Source: Planctomycetia bacterium | Lineage (GTDB): Bacteria; Planctomycetota; Planctomycetia; Pirellulales; Thermoguttaceae | Assembly: GCA_030539035.1 (NCBI GenBank) | Contig: JAUNSU010000005.1 | Location: forward strand, 1-64,000 | Length of the DNA: 64,000 nucleotides | Direction: 5' to 3' | In this document: piece after piece, positions 34,323-43,049 of the stretch | Layout: each line of letters begins with the position of its first letter | How positions within the stretch are numbered: the stretch's first letter is position 1 | Notes under the pieces: generated by a model | The model's input: only the letters and a program-made list of their open reading frames with translations | What the model was told of the DNA's origin: nothing | Databases searched by the model: none | Position numbers and translations under genes: made by a program

Positions 34323-35498
34323 TCACCCTGAACAAGGGTGATGTAAATTTATAGCTATATCACTCCCGGCCAAGGAAGATAAGTCCTCTTTTGGCCGGAC
34401 CGCTCTTTCAAAATCGTCGTCCATGGTATGGAGGTAATGTTTTAAGGCGGTTTCGGTTGTATGTCCCATCCAGTCCGCTGCGGTTTGCGCCGAATACGCG
34501 CTAAATAATTCATTAGCCCGACTGCCCCTCAAATTATGAAAGCACCGTTCCCAAGGTTCAAACCCAGCTCTGAATATAATCCGGCGGAATTGCGTCCTCA
34601 TATTGGCTTCCGTGTCCCTATGTTTAACAATAACAAACGGGCTTCCCCCTTCCACTGCCTGATCCCATTGTTTTTCAAGCTCTGCCCTTAATTCAGGAAA
34701 CATCGGAATAACCCGGGTTCCCTTTCCCTTTTTCTCTGTTTTGGGGGAGTGTACAAGGATCTTTTGAGTGTCCCAGTTTACATCTTCCCATTTTAACAGT
34801 AAAGTTTCTGAAGGGTTTCGCAAACCTCCGATCCGACAAAGGGAAATGAGGGTTCTCCAGTCCTGATCAGGGCAAGCGTCCAAGACCTTGTAATAATCAT
34901 CCATGGATACAAAATGTTCCCGTTTCTTATTTTCAAAGGATCCTTTGACGACATATCGGAAAGGACTTTGCGTAAATATACCCTCCTTAACTCCCCAATT
35001 AAACACAGCTTTTGTGTTCTTCATAAATCCCGCAATGGTTGCCGGACTGTATTTCTTTGAGGATTCAAGGGAATCCTTCCATTTTTGGGCTTGTTCCTTT
35101 TTCAGATCGGTTGCCAAAAGATCCCTGGGAAAATACTCAAAGAACTTTTTCTCCGACTGATCATAGTTTAAATACGTCCTTCTTACATATTTCTTTTCTA
35201 TGTTTCTTAAAAAACTTTCCCATAATTTACCGAGGGTATAACGCTCTTTTTCTTCAATGAGACCCACTTTCGCGAGTTTCTCTTGAATCTCATCGGGAAG
35301 ATTATCAATTCTTACCCGGATTTTTTCTGATATCTCCCGTCCATTATCCAAAAGACAGGTGATATCCTCTATAATTTCTTTTACTTCCTCTGTAATTCTC
35401 CTTCCATACTTACCCGGAATCCTAATAGATTTCCGTATTTTGTTAATTGCGAACTGAATTTGAACTGATTGTATTTTCATTTTTACTGGCGTTGCCAT
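34323..35498 (-). CDS. Tyrosine recombinase/integrase
   Basis: A 391-aa site-specific recombinase expected to integrate and excise the element at tRNA-Glu. The N-terminal part is a basic, helical arm- and core-binding region (LWESFLRNIEKKYVRRTY, a SAM-like fold). The catalytic domain shows RIGGLRNPSE (first Arg), HNLRGSRANELF (HxxR), WMGHTTETALKHYLH (His and the Tyr nucleophile). The stop codon lies about 55 bases inside the left attachment repeat, which is the usual arrangement. An AAAGGA site lies 10 bases before the ATG. Direct and inverted repeats 115-165 bases upstream may control it or act as arm sites. Confidence 0.93.
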   Translation of the reverse strand: MATPVKMKIQSVQIQFAINKIRKSIRIPGKYGRRITEEVKEIIEDITCLLDNGREISEKIRVRIDNLPDEIQEKLAKVGLIEEKERYTLGKLWESFLRNIEKKYVRRTYLNYDQSEKKFFEYFPRDLLATDLKKEQAQKWKDSLESSKKYSPATIAGFMKNTKAVFNWGVKEGIFTQSPFRYVVKGSFENKKREHFVSMDDYYKVLDACPDQDWRTLISLCRIGGLRNPSETLLLKWEDVNWDTQKILVHSPKTEKKGKGTRVIPMFPELRAELEKQWDQAVEGGSPFVIVKHRDTEANMRTQFRRIIFRAGFEPWERCFHNLRGSRANELFSAYSAQTAADWMGHTTETALKHYLHTMDDDFERAVRPKEDLSSLAGSDIAINLHHPCSG

Positions 35499-36467
35499 AT
35501 ATATTTTTTCCTTTCATGATCGGCAACCGAGTAAATTTTAACACGTTCTCATAATAACGTTTAAAGACTTACTGGTCAATATCCGATCAAAATAATAATG
35601 TCATTTTTGTACTGTAGATACAAGATTTTTAACGGTAGATACAAGATCACCTTGTATCTAAGCTCCGATACTTCTTTGAATAATGTATCGTATATCTTCA
35701 AATAAAAGAAAGTTTTTTTTGAATTTTGATTAGTTCACTGGCCCTAAAACCGAAAAAAAGCCGGAAAGGACCCAAGACCTCTTATTCTACCCAGATTACC
35801 TAAGTTTACCAGTCATCCTTGCCTACTTAGATTACCTATCTTGCTAGGTTTAACTATTTTAACTATCTTACCACTTACCGGTTATGGCCCAGCTGGCTTC
35901 TCCCTGTAGGCTTAGATCCTTCCCCAGCGAGAAGGACTTTCTCTCTGGCCGGGGACTCCGAACGACCGGACCGCTTCCGGTCTCTTTCCCCAGCCAAGGG
36001 AAAGTGATACCCCGGTTTCAAGACAACCGAAAGACATCCGATCCCAAGCGAGAAAAGAAAAGGGAATAGAAGTTCAAGCGAACATTCAAGAGAATCGATT
36101 CAAGCGTTTACACTCTCTGGCTTCTCTCTCCGTTCTATTCGGTATCCAATGGACAAGATAAGAGCGATTAGAATGCCTCTGCTTGCGTTCTCCGTCTGCA
36201 TTGAATATAAAGACCCGTCTTTCATCAAATGGATCAGGAAGGGGGCAACACCCTTCCCGGGTTCCATTGTCTTGACCAAGTACAGGAAAAAGGTCCGATC
36301 GGTCTTGTTTCCTTTGATCGGCTCAAATTATTCGTTTTTGCTCTGCTTTTTGGAAAAGTTATTTAAGGGGTATGACTGATAAAACGAATTAAAAATTTCA
36401 GAAAAACCCCGTAAAAACAAGCATAAAATTAAAAAATCGACCAAGAAGTTTCATCATTATTATCATA
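35499..36467. other. Non-coding region between integrase and primase, possible origin
   Basis: No gene is recognised. At 35791-35880 there are several copies of a GATTACCTA/TTTACC-like motif in a run of short pyrimidine-rich words. At about 35921-35955 there is a TCCCCAG...CTGGCCGGGGA inverted repeat. The combination of short repeats, hairpins and position next to the replication gene is compatible with an origin, but nothing proves it. Confidence 0.35.
35614..35659. promoter_or_regulatory. Direct and inverted repeat cluster upstream of integrase
   Basis: GTAGATACAAGAT occurs at 35614-35626 and again at 35635-35647, exactly 21 bases apart. The second copy forms a 9-bp inverted repeat with CTTGTATCT at 35651-35659. 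Two helical turns between copies suggests protein binding on one DNA face. An HTH protein of the element or the integrase itself are candidates. Confidence 0.6.
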
Positions 36468-39074
36468 CTATTTCAGTATGTAATGTACTGTTTTACCACC
36501 TCTCCCGTTTATTTGGGTTTCCTTTCGGACCTTGTTTTCCTTTACAAGATCCTGAAGTCCTTCCTTTATATGGTCGGCGGTTATTTTTTGACCATCGACT
36601 TTTTGTATTTTTCTCTGTAATTCGTTTACAGTTGCGGATCCGTTTTGTTCTAAAACGTCCAAGATCTTTTTGCAGACCTTGCTTTCAAAAGGATCTTTGG
36701 GATCTGTAAAATTCCCAATCTTTTTTAATTTTTTCAATATCTTATTGAAAGAGAAAATATACCATTGGACTAATTCGATAGCCCGTTCCATATGTTCCTG
36801 TTTTACATATAAATCAGAAACGATTTTATTTTTCAGAACTTCCAGTTCTTTCGGATCGAGTTCCGGTTTCACTGGTTCATCCGGTTCAGTTTCTTCCAGT
36901 TCTGGTTCATCTTGTTCCGGTTCTCCATCTACGTATACAAAAGACGGTGGAGTCAGATCTTGTTCAATTTTGGGGTATACCACAAACTCATCCGGAACTT
37001 TTTCAAGATTCTCATGGTATTTATCGACTAAATCGACCGCGCAAAAGATCGCGGAAATTTGCAAAATTGTTTTTTTCGATTTAGTAATATACGCACCCAA
37101 GGCGTCTAATCTAACCGCCTCTTCGGCATTGATAGAATCTGTTTTTTTGTCAATTTCTTCTTCATATTCTAAAAAGGTTTTTACTGCCTGATCATCATAT
37201 TCAATTTTTATTTGCTTCTTTGTTTCCGAATTCAATTTCATGATATCGGAAAAAAGGGTGTCATAATAAATCCGGTTTTCCAGTTTGGTTTTTCGGATTT
37301 TCCATTTTGGGGTACATTTTTTAACCCTGGGAGGAAAAGCCCACAAAAAACGCTGGATAAACCCTGATGTTGTATAGGATCCATCCTTTTCTAATTCGGT
37401 AAATAATACCGGGGGTTGAATACCTCCTACGATAGAGAATACGGGTTCTTTTGTAAAAGAATGCCTACAAGCACCAGTTCGGCGGTTATTGTAAAAACCC
37501 TCACAATCAAGGGCCGTTATAAATTTCCCTGTATTATCACTGTTTTTGCTGTAGGCATTTATTCCCTTCAACATAACGTTAAACTCATCTGCATGATACA
37601 AGTATCCGTAAAGTGAATTCAATGTTTCAAGAATATACAGGTGATTTTGGATAGATTCTATCGTCTCATCTGTACTGTAAATACTTTCCATGTCAATAGA
37701 AGATATTAAGTCTTTTGGATTCGCTATATTATGTTCCTTAATGGCTTTATCTCTTTCGTTACTAAGCTCCCACTGTTTATTTTTTATCGGCTTTAACGCC
37801 TGTTTAACTGCGGGAGATTTTCCGCTTCCGGAAACACCAATAACTACCCCGTTAAAAGTGGGTAATATCCTTTCTCCCCAACGGGAAAAGTTAAAGATAA
37901 ATCTTTTCCCTATTGCACAGGACAAAGCAGACATTGCCCCTGTACAAAAGAATGAAGGGTCTGTTTTTGTCAGGGTTGCAACATCCAGACCATATTCCTT
38001 AATGGACGGGTGAAACAACTCCACAGGGAAAGGAGGGTCCTTTTCCTCCGGTTCGTCCGGGTCCACCGACATACAATCAACATCAAAAGGAGTTACATTA
38101 GTAAAGAATTCTATTAAATGTTCTGCCTTTTCCAAGTTTGAGATATCGCCCAGATCTTGAATATAATCCGCAATGTCATATTTCTCCGGGGCAATTTCTC
38201 CGTTTGGCTTTTTGTCAAAGGGTACAATGTAAACATCGACATCTGGACAATTCTCCTTTATTGCGTAAGCTGTTACGATTGCGAACGTCCTTCCCGGACG
38301 ATCATTATCTTCACAGATAAAAACACTTCCCTTGTTTTCAAGATAAGAAAGCATGGTCTCCCAGTGTCTTGCACTGTTTGCCCCTCCGGCTAAGGTTGTA
38401 GCACATATATCCCCGGCCAAGGAAAGAACTTCCCTGGCGGTATCGGCGCACTTTTCGCCTTCCGTAATAATCACGTGTTTGTTTTCCTGATTCATTAAAT
38501 CCTTTAACCGATAAGGGTAAGGAATAACGGATCTTTTCTTTCCTTTTTCATCTGTCCCAATACCTGGGACCCATTGTCCATTTTCATAATGATACTGGCA
38601 AAACCGTTTTGAATAATCCGGTAAATCCGTTCTTGTTACCTTGTACCTTTCGATACCGTTTTCATCTGTATAAATATACTCTGTCTGGCTTTCCATCCTG
38701 GGTTCCCTTTCTTTTGGCTGGGGTATTCTTTCCACTGTTCGATTTTCATTTTCATTTTCATTATATTGAACGTATTCACTAACCATATTTACAGCCTCAT
38801 TTAAACTTACACTTTTCATCCATTTGATAACATCTAAAAAATCATGATTATCAGTTCCGCAATGGGAACAAACAACCCTTCCGATTCCTTCACTTGTTCC
38901 TTTAGTTCGTAAACTACATCTTGTGTCACCTCCGCAAAGCGGACAAGGAAATTCCTTGCCTGGGTTCGCAAGAATCTCATTAGGGATTCCGGCAACGTTT
39001 CTTAAGACTTCTAAAAGAAGTCCGCGAGAAAAAACATAATTTTTTATGTTTTTTACGTTTAAATTTTTTGTCAT
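36468..39074 (-). CDS. Primase-helicase (CHC2 zinc finger, toprim, DUF3987-like P-loop domain)
   Basis: An 868-aa replication protein. Residues 40-75 form a CHC2-type zinc site (CPLCGGDTR...CSHCG). Residues about 200-290 are a toprim domain with IITEGEKCADTA and the EDNDRPGR acidic pair. Residues about 350-700 resemble the DUF3987 family, with a Walker A GVSGSGKS near residue 410. The C-terminal 100 residues look like a winged helix. It would prime and unwind element DNA. It is the largest gene of the element and lies between two non-coding regions that could hold the origin. An acidic EPDEPVKPELDP linker lies near residue 730. AAAGGG precedes the ATG by seven bases. Confidence 0.87.
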   Translation of the reverse strand: MTKNLNVKNIKNYVFSRGLLLEVLRNVAGIPNEILANPGKEFPCPLCGGDTRCSLRTKGTSEGIGRVVCSHCGTDNHDFLDVIKWMKSVSLNEAVNMVSEYVQYNENENENRTVERIPQPKEREPRMESQTEYIYTDENGIERYKVTRTDLPDYSKRFCQYHYENGQWVPGIGTDEKGKKRSVIPYPYRLKDLMNQENKHVIITEGEKCADTAREVLSLAGDICATTLAGGANSARHWETMLSYLENKGSVFICEDNDRPGRTFAIVTAYAIKENCPDVDVYIVPFDKKPNGEIAPEKYDIADYIQDLGDISNLEKAEHLIEFFTNVTPFDVDCMSVDPDEPEEKDPPFPVELFHPSIKEYGLDVATLTKTDPSFFCTGAMSALSCAIGKRFIFNFSRWGERILPTFNGVVIGVSGSGKSPAVKQALKPIKNKQWELSNERDKAIKEHNIANPKDLISSIDMESIYSTDETIESIQNHLYILETLNSLYGYLYHADEFNVMLKGINAYSKNSDNTGKFITALDCEGFYNNRRTGACRHSFTKEPVFSIVGGIQPPVLFTELEKDGSYTTSGFIQRFLWAFPPRVKKCTPKWKIRKTKLENRIYYDTLFSDIMKLNSETKKQIKIEYDDQAVKTFLEYEEEIDKKTDSINAEEAVRLDALGAYITKSKKTILQISAIFCAVDLVDKYHENLEKVPDEFVVYPKIEQDLTPPSFVYVDGEPEQDEPELEETEPDEPVKPELDPKELEVLKNKIVSDLYVKQEHMERAIELVQWYIFSFNKILKKLKKIGNFTDPKDPFESKVCKKILDVLEQNGSATVNELQRKIQKVDGQKITADHIKEGLQDLVKENKVRKETQINGRGGKTVHYILK

Positions 39075-39218
39075 AATATGACCCTTTCTTCCCTATAAGG
39101 GATAAAAAATTTGATGAAGGAAGTTCCCACAGTGGGAACCCCGCTTCTTTGTTCGGGATAAAATTGAAATCAGTGGAGTTCCCCTCCCGATAGAAAACTC
39201 CCTGATGATAAAGAATGG

Positions 39219-39395
39219 CTATTCTGAAAGCCATTTATCAAGAGCGCTTTTCAAAATGATATAGCGCTTTCCGAATTTTTTATGAGGAACTTTTTTATCC
39301 TTAAGATACTTCCTCATAGTCTCCGGGGAAACTCCGAGATAAGCCGAGGCCTCATCTAAATTCAAGACAGACTTATCTTCTTTAACGTGTTTCAT
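39219..39395 (-). CDS. Small AlpA-like HTH protein (58 aa)
   Basis: Reads MKHVKEDKSVLNLDEASAYL onward. It contains a MerR/excisionase-type helix-turn-helix (L-N-L-D-E-A-S-A-Y-L-G-V-S-P-E-T-M-R-K-Y) followed by a wing (VPHKKFGKRYIILKSALDKW). AGGA lies 11 bases upstream. Proteins of this type act as excisionases or as transcriptional switches in integrated elements. It lies 144 bases upstream of the primase gene on the same strand and may be co-transcribed with it. Confidence 0.85.
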   Translation of the reverse strand: MKHVKEDKSVLNLDEASAYLGVSPETMRKYLKDKKVPHKKFGKRYIILKSALDKWLSE

Positions 39396-39419
39396 TTTCT
39401 GAATATCCTTTCATGGATA

Positions 39420-40010
39420 AAGGGACAGAGAATTCCATAACCCTTAACGGGTCCATCCCGGCCAAGGGAAAATCCTGTCAAAATCGACGGTTTTCTTTCT
39501 GGCCGGGGTATTCTCTATCCGGGTTTTAAAAAGAATCTCCCGTACATTGTATACGGTCGATAAACGGGGATCAGTCATTAAGAAAGCCTGATCCGACTTT
39601 AGGGGGCTGGTTCGCTGTTGTTGCCGTTCTGTAAAGAGAACGGAAAATGAATCGAACGTTCAAGGAACGCAAGCGGACAAGCGGGTAGGGGTTGCGCTTT
39701 GGGGTGTTCCTTACCGCCCAGCGGGTCCGCCTTAACGCCGAAAGGACGCCGAGAATCCGAGGATCCGGGGTGTACCAGAAAGTCCGGATTCTTACTCCGG
39801 ATTCTGTTTTTTTACCCTTTGACGCCGAAAAGGACGCCGAGGGTTTGAGGGTTTGGCGGTCCGGTTTGTACAGGGAATGCCAAACCTTACACCGGACCTT
39901 GTTCAAACTTGTCCCTTTTCGACGCTGTACATCGACAGGATCCGAGGATCAAGGAGTTTAGGGGCAACTCCCGGGTTAAGAATACTTCAAGTTTGATTCT
40001 CCTTTCTGGT
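39420..40010. other. Structured non-coding region with tandem hairpin units
   Basis: Two degenerate units 87 bases apart (from about 39735 and 39822) each begin ACGCCGAAA(A)GGACGCCGAG. Each continues into a hairpin of the CCGGATTC-TTACT-CCGGATTC or GGTCCGG...CCGGACC type. A third related hairpin lies near 40856-40882. A minus-strand frame with a TTG start crosses the area but has no protein-like features. The repeated GACGCCGA words could be iterons. Confidence 0.45.
39457..39508. repeat. CCGGCCA hairpin repeat
   Basis: CCCGGCCAAGGGAAAA...TTTTCTTTCTGGCCGGGG can fold with CCCGGCCA paired to TGGCCGGG. Related inverted repeats lie at 34365-34400 (inside the integrase gene), 35921-35955 and 41295-41371. 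A half-site occurs in the primase gene near 38410. Confidence 0.65.
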
Positions 40011-40014
40011 CAAA

Positions 40015-40209
40015 TTAAGAGTTCTTTTTACAACATGACAACCAATCTTCAAGAGCTTGACGCGAGTATAAATAGTGTTCTCCCAGCTTTTTGTAGGGAA
40101 TAATACCTTTAAGGGTAAACTCTTTTAATGTTGCCGGGGCTATACCGAGCATTTTACTTGCTTGCTTCTGGTTTAGTGTTATTGTTTCGATCTTGTCTAT
40201 GTTTGGCAT
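40015..40209 (-). CDS. Second AlpA-like HTH protein (64 aa)
   Basis: The start is placed at 40209 because AAGGTG lies six bases upstream; a longer frame reaches 40230. The protein has T-L-N-Q-K-Q-A-S-K-M-L-G-I-A-P-A-T-L-K as a helix-turn-helix and then a wing with IPYKKLGEHYLYSRQALEDW. It resembles the 58-aa HTH protein but is not a copy of it. With two such proteins, one may be the excisionase and the other a regulator of replication or integrase expression. Confidence 0.8.
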   Translation of the reverse strand: MPNIDKIETITLNQKQASKMLGIAPATLKEFTLKGIIPYKKLGEHYLYSRQALEDWLSCCKKNS

Positions 40210-40262
40210 ACAAACACCTTTTCTGCCCACAGGGCGTTTAAAAATAGAATCTCATCGCGAAT

Positions 40263-40317
40263 ACATCATCCTGAATCATGAGGGTCGATATAGAAAGATC
40301 TGATCGTCCATGATCGC
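40263..40317. repeat. 55-bp structured direct repeat, copy 1
   Basis: Identical to 40657-40711. ATCATG and CGAT on the left pair with ATCG and CATGAT on the right, so each copy can fold into a bulged hairpin. Confidence 0.85.
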
Positions 40318-40656
40318 CTATATAAGTATATATCCTTGAAATTTTTCACGTTTTTACCAAGAAAATACCGATAAAATTTTACTGATAACGTAACCTCCTT
40401 ATTTTATTAGCAGTTACAGTAAAAAATTTTTTTAATTTTTTTTTAAAAATGGGGCGTAAAACCCCACTTTTACCTTTTAAAAGTTTTTTCAGCCCCTTTT
40501 TGCAAGTTCCATTATTTGGTTTTACGGTTCTCTGTAGAGGGCTTCTGTCTACTTCCATAAGGCCGACTTACTCCGGCGGGTAGAGACAAGGCTTGTCTCT
40601 TATGGATAAAAAAGAGAGAACATACAAGCGAAAACAAAGGTATCTAAGAATCCCTT

Positions 40657-40711
40657 ACATCATCCTGAATCATGAGGGTCGATATAGAAAGATCTGATCG
40701 TCCATGATCGC
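40657..40711. repeat. 55-bp structured direct repeat, copy 2
   Basis: Second copy, offset 394, identical over all 55 bases. It is followed directly by the first copy of the 32-bp GAACGGCTTTACGG repeat. Confidence 0.85.
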
Positions 40712-41294
40712 TTCTAATCGCGAACGGCTTTACGGTATCGATTCTCTTGCGTTCCCAGTTTCATTTTGACTGGATACAGGGATAGAATTGAATCGTTTTA
40801 ATGGGGCGTCCCAAAGGTCCCGGCGGTAAGGTTCAAAATACGTATAGGAAAGTCCGGATCCTACTTCGGATCCTTGTTCAAAACTTACCCCCTTGATGAA
40901 GAACGGCGTAAAGATATTAAGGTCTTAGACGCAACCTGGGGTTGCCCCTAAGACAAGCCGGGCTTGCAATAATGTAAAGCTGGGCTTGTCATTCAGGTTC
41001 GCTCTTAGAGAACTTCCCGGCGGTCTGAAAGGTGGAGAAAGGGAGGACTGATCGGGGAATTATGCTCCCGGTTGCCCCCCAAAGGTCCCGGGGAGTATGA
41101 GAAATATGACAATTCTAAACTTCTCAATTTTTGATAATATCCCGTAAAAATAAGGATAAAAAAGCGTTTTCGAGGTTTGTTTTAACATATCATACGGGTA
41201 AATAGAGTTTCCCTTTTTTCATGTAGTCCATAGGAAGGAAGATAAATGTTTTGATTATTGTAACGTATAACGCCGGCGTTATGGAAAGAGATAT

Positions 41295-41371
41295 CCCCGG
41301 CCAAGGAAAGGATTTCCCAGTTCCCGGGTCCCCGTTTTGAATGAGATTGGGAACTTTCACTCTGGCCGGGG
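41295..41371. repeat. CCGGCCA hairpin repeat, long version
   Basis: CCCCGGCCAAGGAAAG at the left pairs with CTTTC...CTGGCCGGGG at the right, with an inner AGTTCCC/GGGAACT pair. Confidence 0.65.
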
Positions 41372-41541
41372 ATAAGAGAGCAGTCAAGGAAGAACGGCTT
41401 TACGGTATCGATTCTCTTGCGTTTTCAGAATCGTAGAGAAAAATACCCCCATTTTACCTGTTTTAAAATTGTGTTAAAATTTAGATCAGTTTTTGCCTCA
41501 CCTTGTCCATTTGGTTCTTGTTTTTACGATACCGGATTACG

Positions 41542-41642
41542 CCCCTAGGGGGTACCTTTGAGGGTTTTTGGCAACGCGCCAAAAGCCCTTTTTTTACGAT
41601 ATATCCTTGTTTTTAAGGGGTTTACGTGAAAGTCGATATTTC
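41542..41642 (+). repeat. Right attachment-site direct repeat (attR)
   Basis: Partner of 34168-34268. It ends at the base before the stop codon of the next minus-strand gene. This shows that before integration that gene lay about 90 bases downstream of tRNA-Glu. Confidence 0.93.
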
Positions 41643-43049
41643 TCACCGAAGTGTGATCGGGCCTAATTCATACCAGCCGTTTGTTCGCGGAAGATCTATT
41701 CCAAGTTTGATCGAAGGATGATCACCGTCCTTTGGCTGCAAAAGACCGACCGCAAGCGAGTAAGATCCCTTCGGAACCTGATCAAAAACAAGATCGTTGA
41801 CCTCCGATTGCACCGTGTCCGGCTTCCAGCGGCGCGGATCACTCCTGTTCGCCGAACAAGTCTGAACAACCTTTCCGTTCGCGATCAGGGCAAACGAAAC
41901 CTTGGCCGGTAAAAACATATAGGCAACACCCCGATTTTCCCAGTCCACCGATACAGGAAACGATTTTCCCGCTTCGATCGTCTCCGGCCAGATCGCTTTT
42001 TGTATCAGATGATGGTATCCGATCCGATTCGTCAACTTCCGGACCAGTTCCGGATCTTCCTGTAAAAGGATAAGTCCGGATTTTCCTCCGCGGCTCAGAT
42101 CGCACCACGTCGGCTTGCCTGTTTCCACACAGTCGGCCGGTTTATATCCTCTTTTCCATTCATCCTTGATTCCGTCCCACCATCCGAGCTTTTTCATTAA
42201 AGGATACCCGGCGTAAAATTCAAAAATGCCGGGCAAACGATCCTCGCAGATCGCGGTTTCACTTCCATTCGAGTTTCCGCAAATTCCGTCGCGCCGGATC
42301 GTGATCCCGTTTTCCACACACCAGGGAAAGAGATCTTTAAAAGGAGCGTTCCCTCCGGGAATCGCGAGCAAAGTCTTTTTGAACGCTTTCCGATGGATCT
42401 CAATATGTTTTTTATACTCTTCCGGAGTGATATTGTGCTTGCGGAACGGAGACATATGTCCTTCGCCCCAGTTTCCGTAAGATCGGATATCGATAAACGC
42501 AATGTCGGGATTGCCGTCGAAATGCTTTGCAAAAGCCTTAATGAAATTTTCCAGTTTCTGCATATAGATCGGATCGGCAAAAAGTGGAACGAGTTTTTTG
42601 CCCGGGGTTCCTGCGGTCGCCAACTTGGGATTGATCAGTTCGAAAGTATCGTACTTGGCCCCTGCATCGAAGATCCATTTTGGAGAGACCCAAAAATATT
42701 GACTATGGCTGCTCGCGCCGCAAATTCCGAAGGCGAATTGACATCCGCGATCTTTCCAGCTTTTCAAATCGCGTTCGATGATCTCCCAACGATATTCCCC
42801 TTCGACCGGTTCGATCGCAGACCATTGATAGCGTGTATATCCAAGGGAACAGAGATCGAGAATTTCCTTCGGCTGTCCTTTTGCGTTTCCGTAGGCGACC
42901 CATCCTTTACCGGGATTGACGATAGGCTCGGAGGTTGCTTTTGGCAGCAGGATCCATTTTCCGTTTTCCTTTTGGATCTCGGCCGATTGGAGCGGAAGAG
43001 CAAGAAGTAATCCTAAAACGAAAAATAATCCCCAAGTTTTTCTGTTCAT
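41643..43049 (-). CDS. Secreted glycosidase-like protein with C-terminal DUF4832-like domain
   Basis: A 468-aa protein with a signal peptide (KTWGLFFVLGLLLALPLQSA). The central part reads like a TIM-barrel glycosidase (NPGKGWVAYG, YQWSAIEPVEGEYRWE, IAFIDIRSYGNWGEGH). The GNWGEGH glutamate sits at the usual acid/base position of clan A enzymes. The C-terminal part (RIGYHHLIQKAIWPETIEAG, VDWENRGVAYMFLP) resembles DUF4832. Substrate is unknown; beta-galactosidase-like activity is a guess from the fold. The neighbouring enzymes suggest a role in extracellular glycan breakdown. The integrated element ends exactly at its stop codon. Confidence 0.75.
   Translation of the reverse strand: MNRKTWGLFFVLGLLLALPLQSAEIQKENGKWILLPKATSEPIVNPGKGWVAYGNAKGQPKEILDLCSLGYTRYQWSAIEPVEGEYRWEIIERDLKSWKDRGCQFAFGICGASSHSQYFWVSPKWIFDAGAKYDTFELINPKLATAGTPGKKLVPLFADPIYMQKLENFIKAFAKHFDGNPDIAFIDIRSYGNWGEGHMSPFRKHNITPEEYKKHIEIHRKAFKKTLLAIPGGNAPFKDLFPWCVENGITIRRDGICGNSNGSETAICEDRLPGIFEFYAGYPLMKKLGWWDGIKDEWKRGYKPADCVETGKPTWCDLSRGGKSGLILLQEDPELVRKLTNRIGYHHLIQKAIWPETIEAGKSFPVSVDWENRGVAYMFLPAKVSFALIANGKVVQTCSANRSDPRRWKPDTVQSEVNDLVFDQVPKGSYSLAVGLLQPKDGDHPSIKLGIDLPRTNGWYELGPITLR

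Larger units (their letters stand above)
34181..41541. mobile_element. 7.4-kb tRNA-Glu-integrated element (satellite-like or integrative-plasmid-like)
   Basis: Bounded by 101-bp direct repeats that duplicate the tRNA-Glu 3' end and its terminator. It encodes a tyrosine recombinase next to the tRNA, a CHC2/toprim/DUF3987-type primase-helicase, and two AlpA-like HTH proteins, all on the minus strand. There are also about 3 kb of non-coding, repeat-bearing DNA. No capsid, terminase, conjugation or toxin genes are seen. The gene set (integrase, small HTH, primase) resembles that of phage satellites and small integrative plasmids. The DNA is more A+T-rich and its codon use differs from its neighbours, which fits transfer. 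Confidence 0.9.
40210..41541. other. 1.3-kb gene-poor right end of the integrated element
   Basis: No convincing gene. The region contains a 55-bp direct repeat, a 32-bp repeat (GAACGGCTTTACGGTATCG..., at about 40725 and 41391), a CCGGCCA hairpin, and several short GC-rich stems. The open frame at 41190-41387 runs through the hairpin and is not credible. Confidence 0.6.

Noticed and set aside
38980-39234. 84-codon frame overlapping the start of the primase gene
   Set aside because: It overlaps the zinc-finger-coding segment in another frame and shows no independent signal.
39571-39906. Minus-strand 111-codon frame with a TTG start and an AAGGGA site
   Set aside because: It runs through tandem hairpins, the composition is basic and low in structure, and no family is recognised.
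41190-41387. Minus-strand frame with a GDPGTGKS word resembling a P-loop
   Set aside because: The word falls inside the CCGGCCA hairpin, the frame is only 65 codons, and no ATPase features follow.
34181-41541. Integrated element considered as a prophage or conjugative element
   Set aside because: No structural, lysis, terminase, relaxase or secretion gene could be seen.
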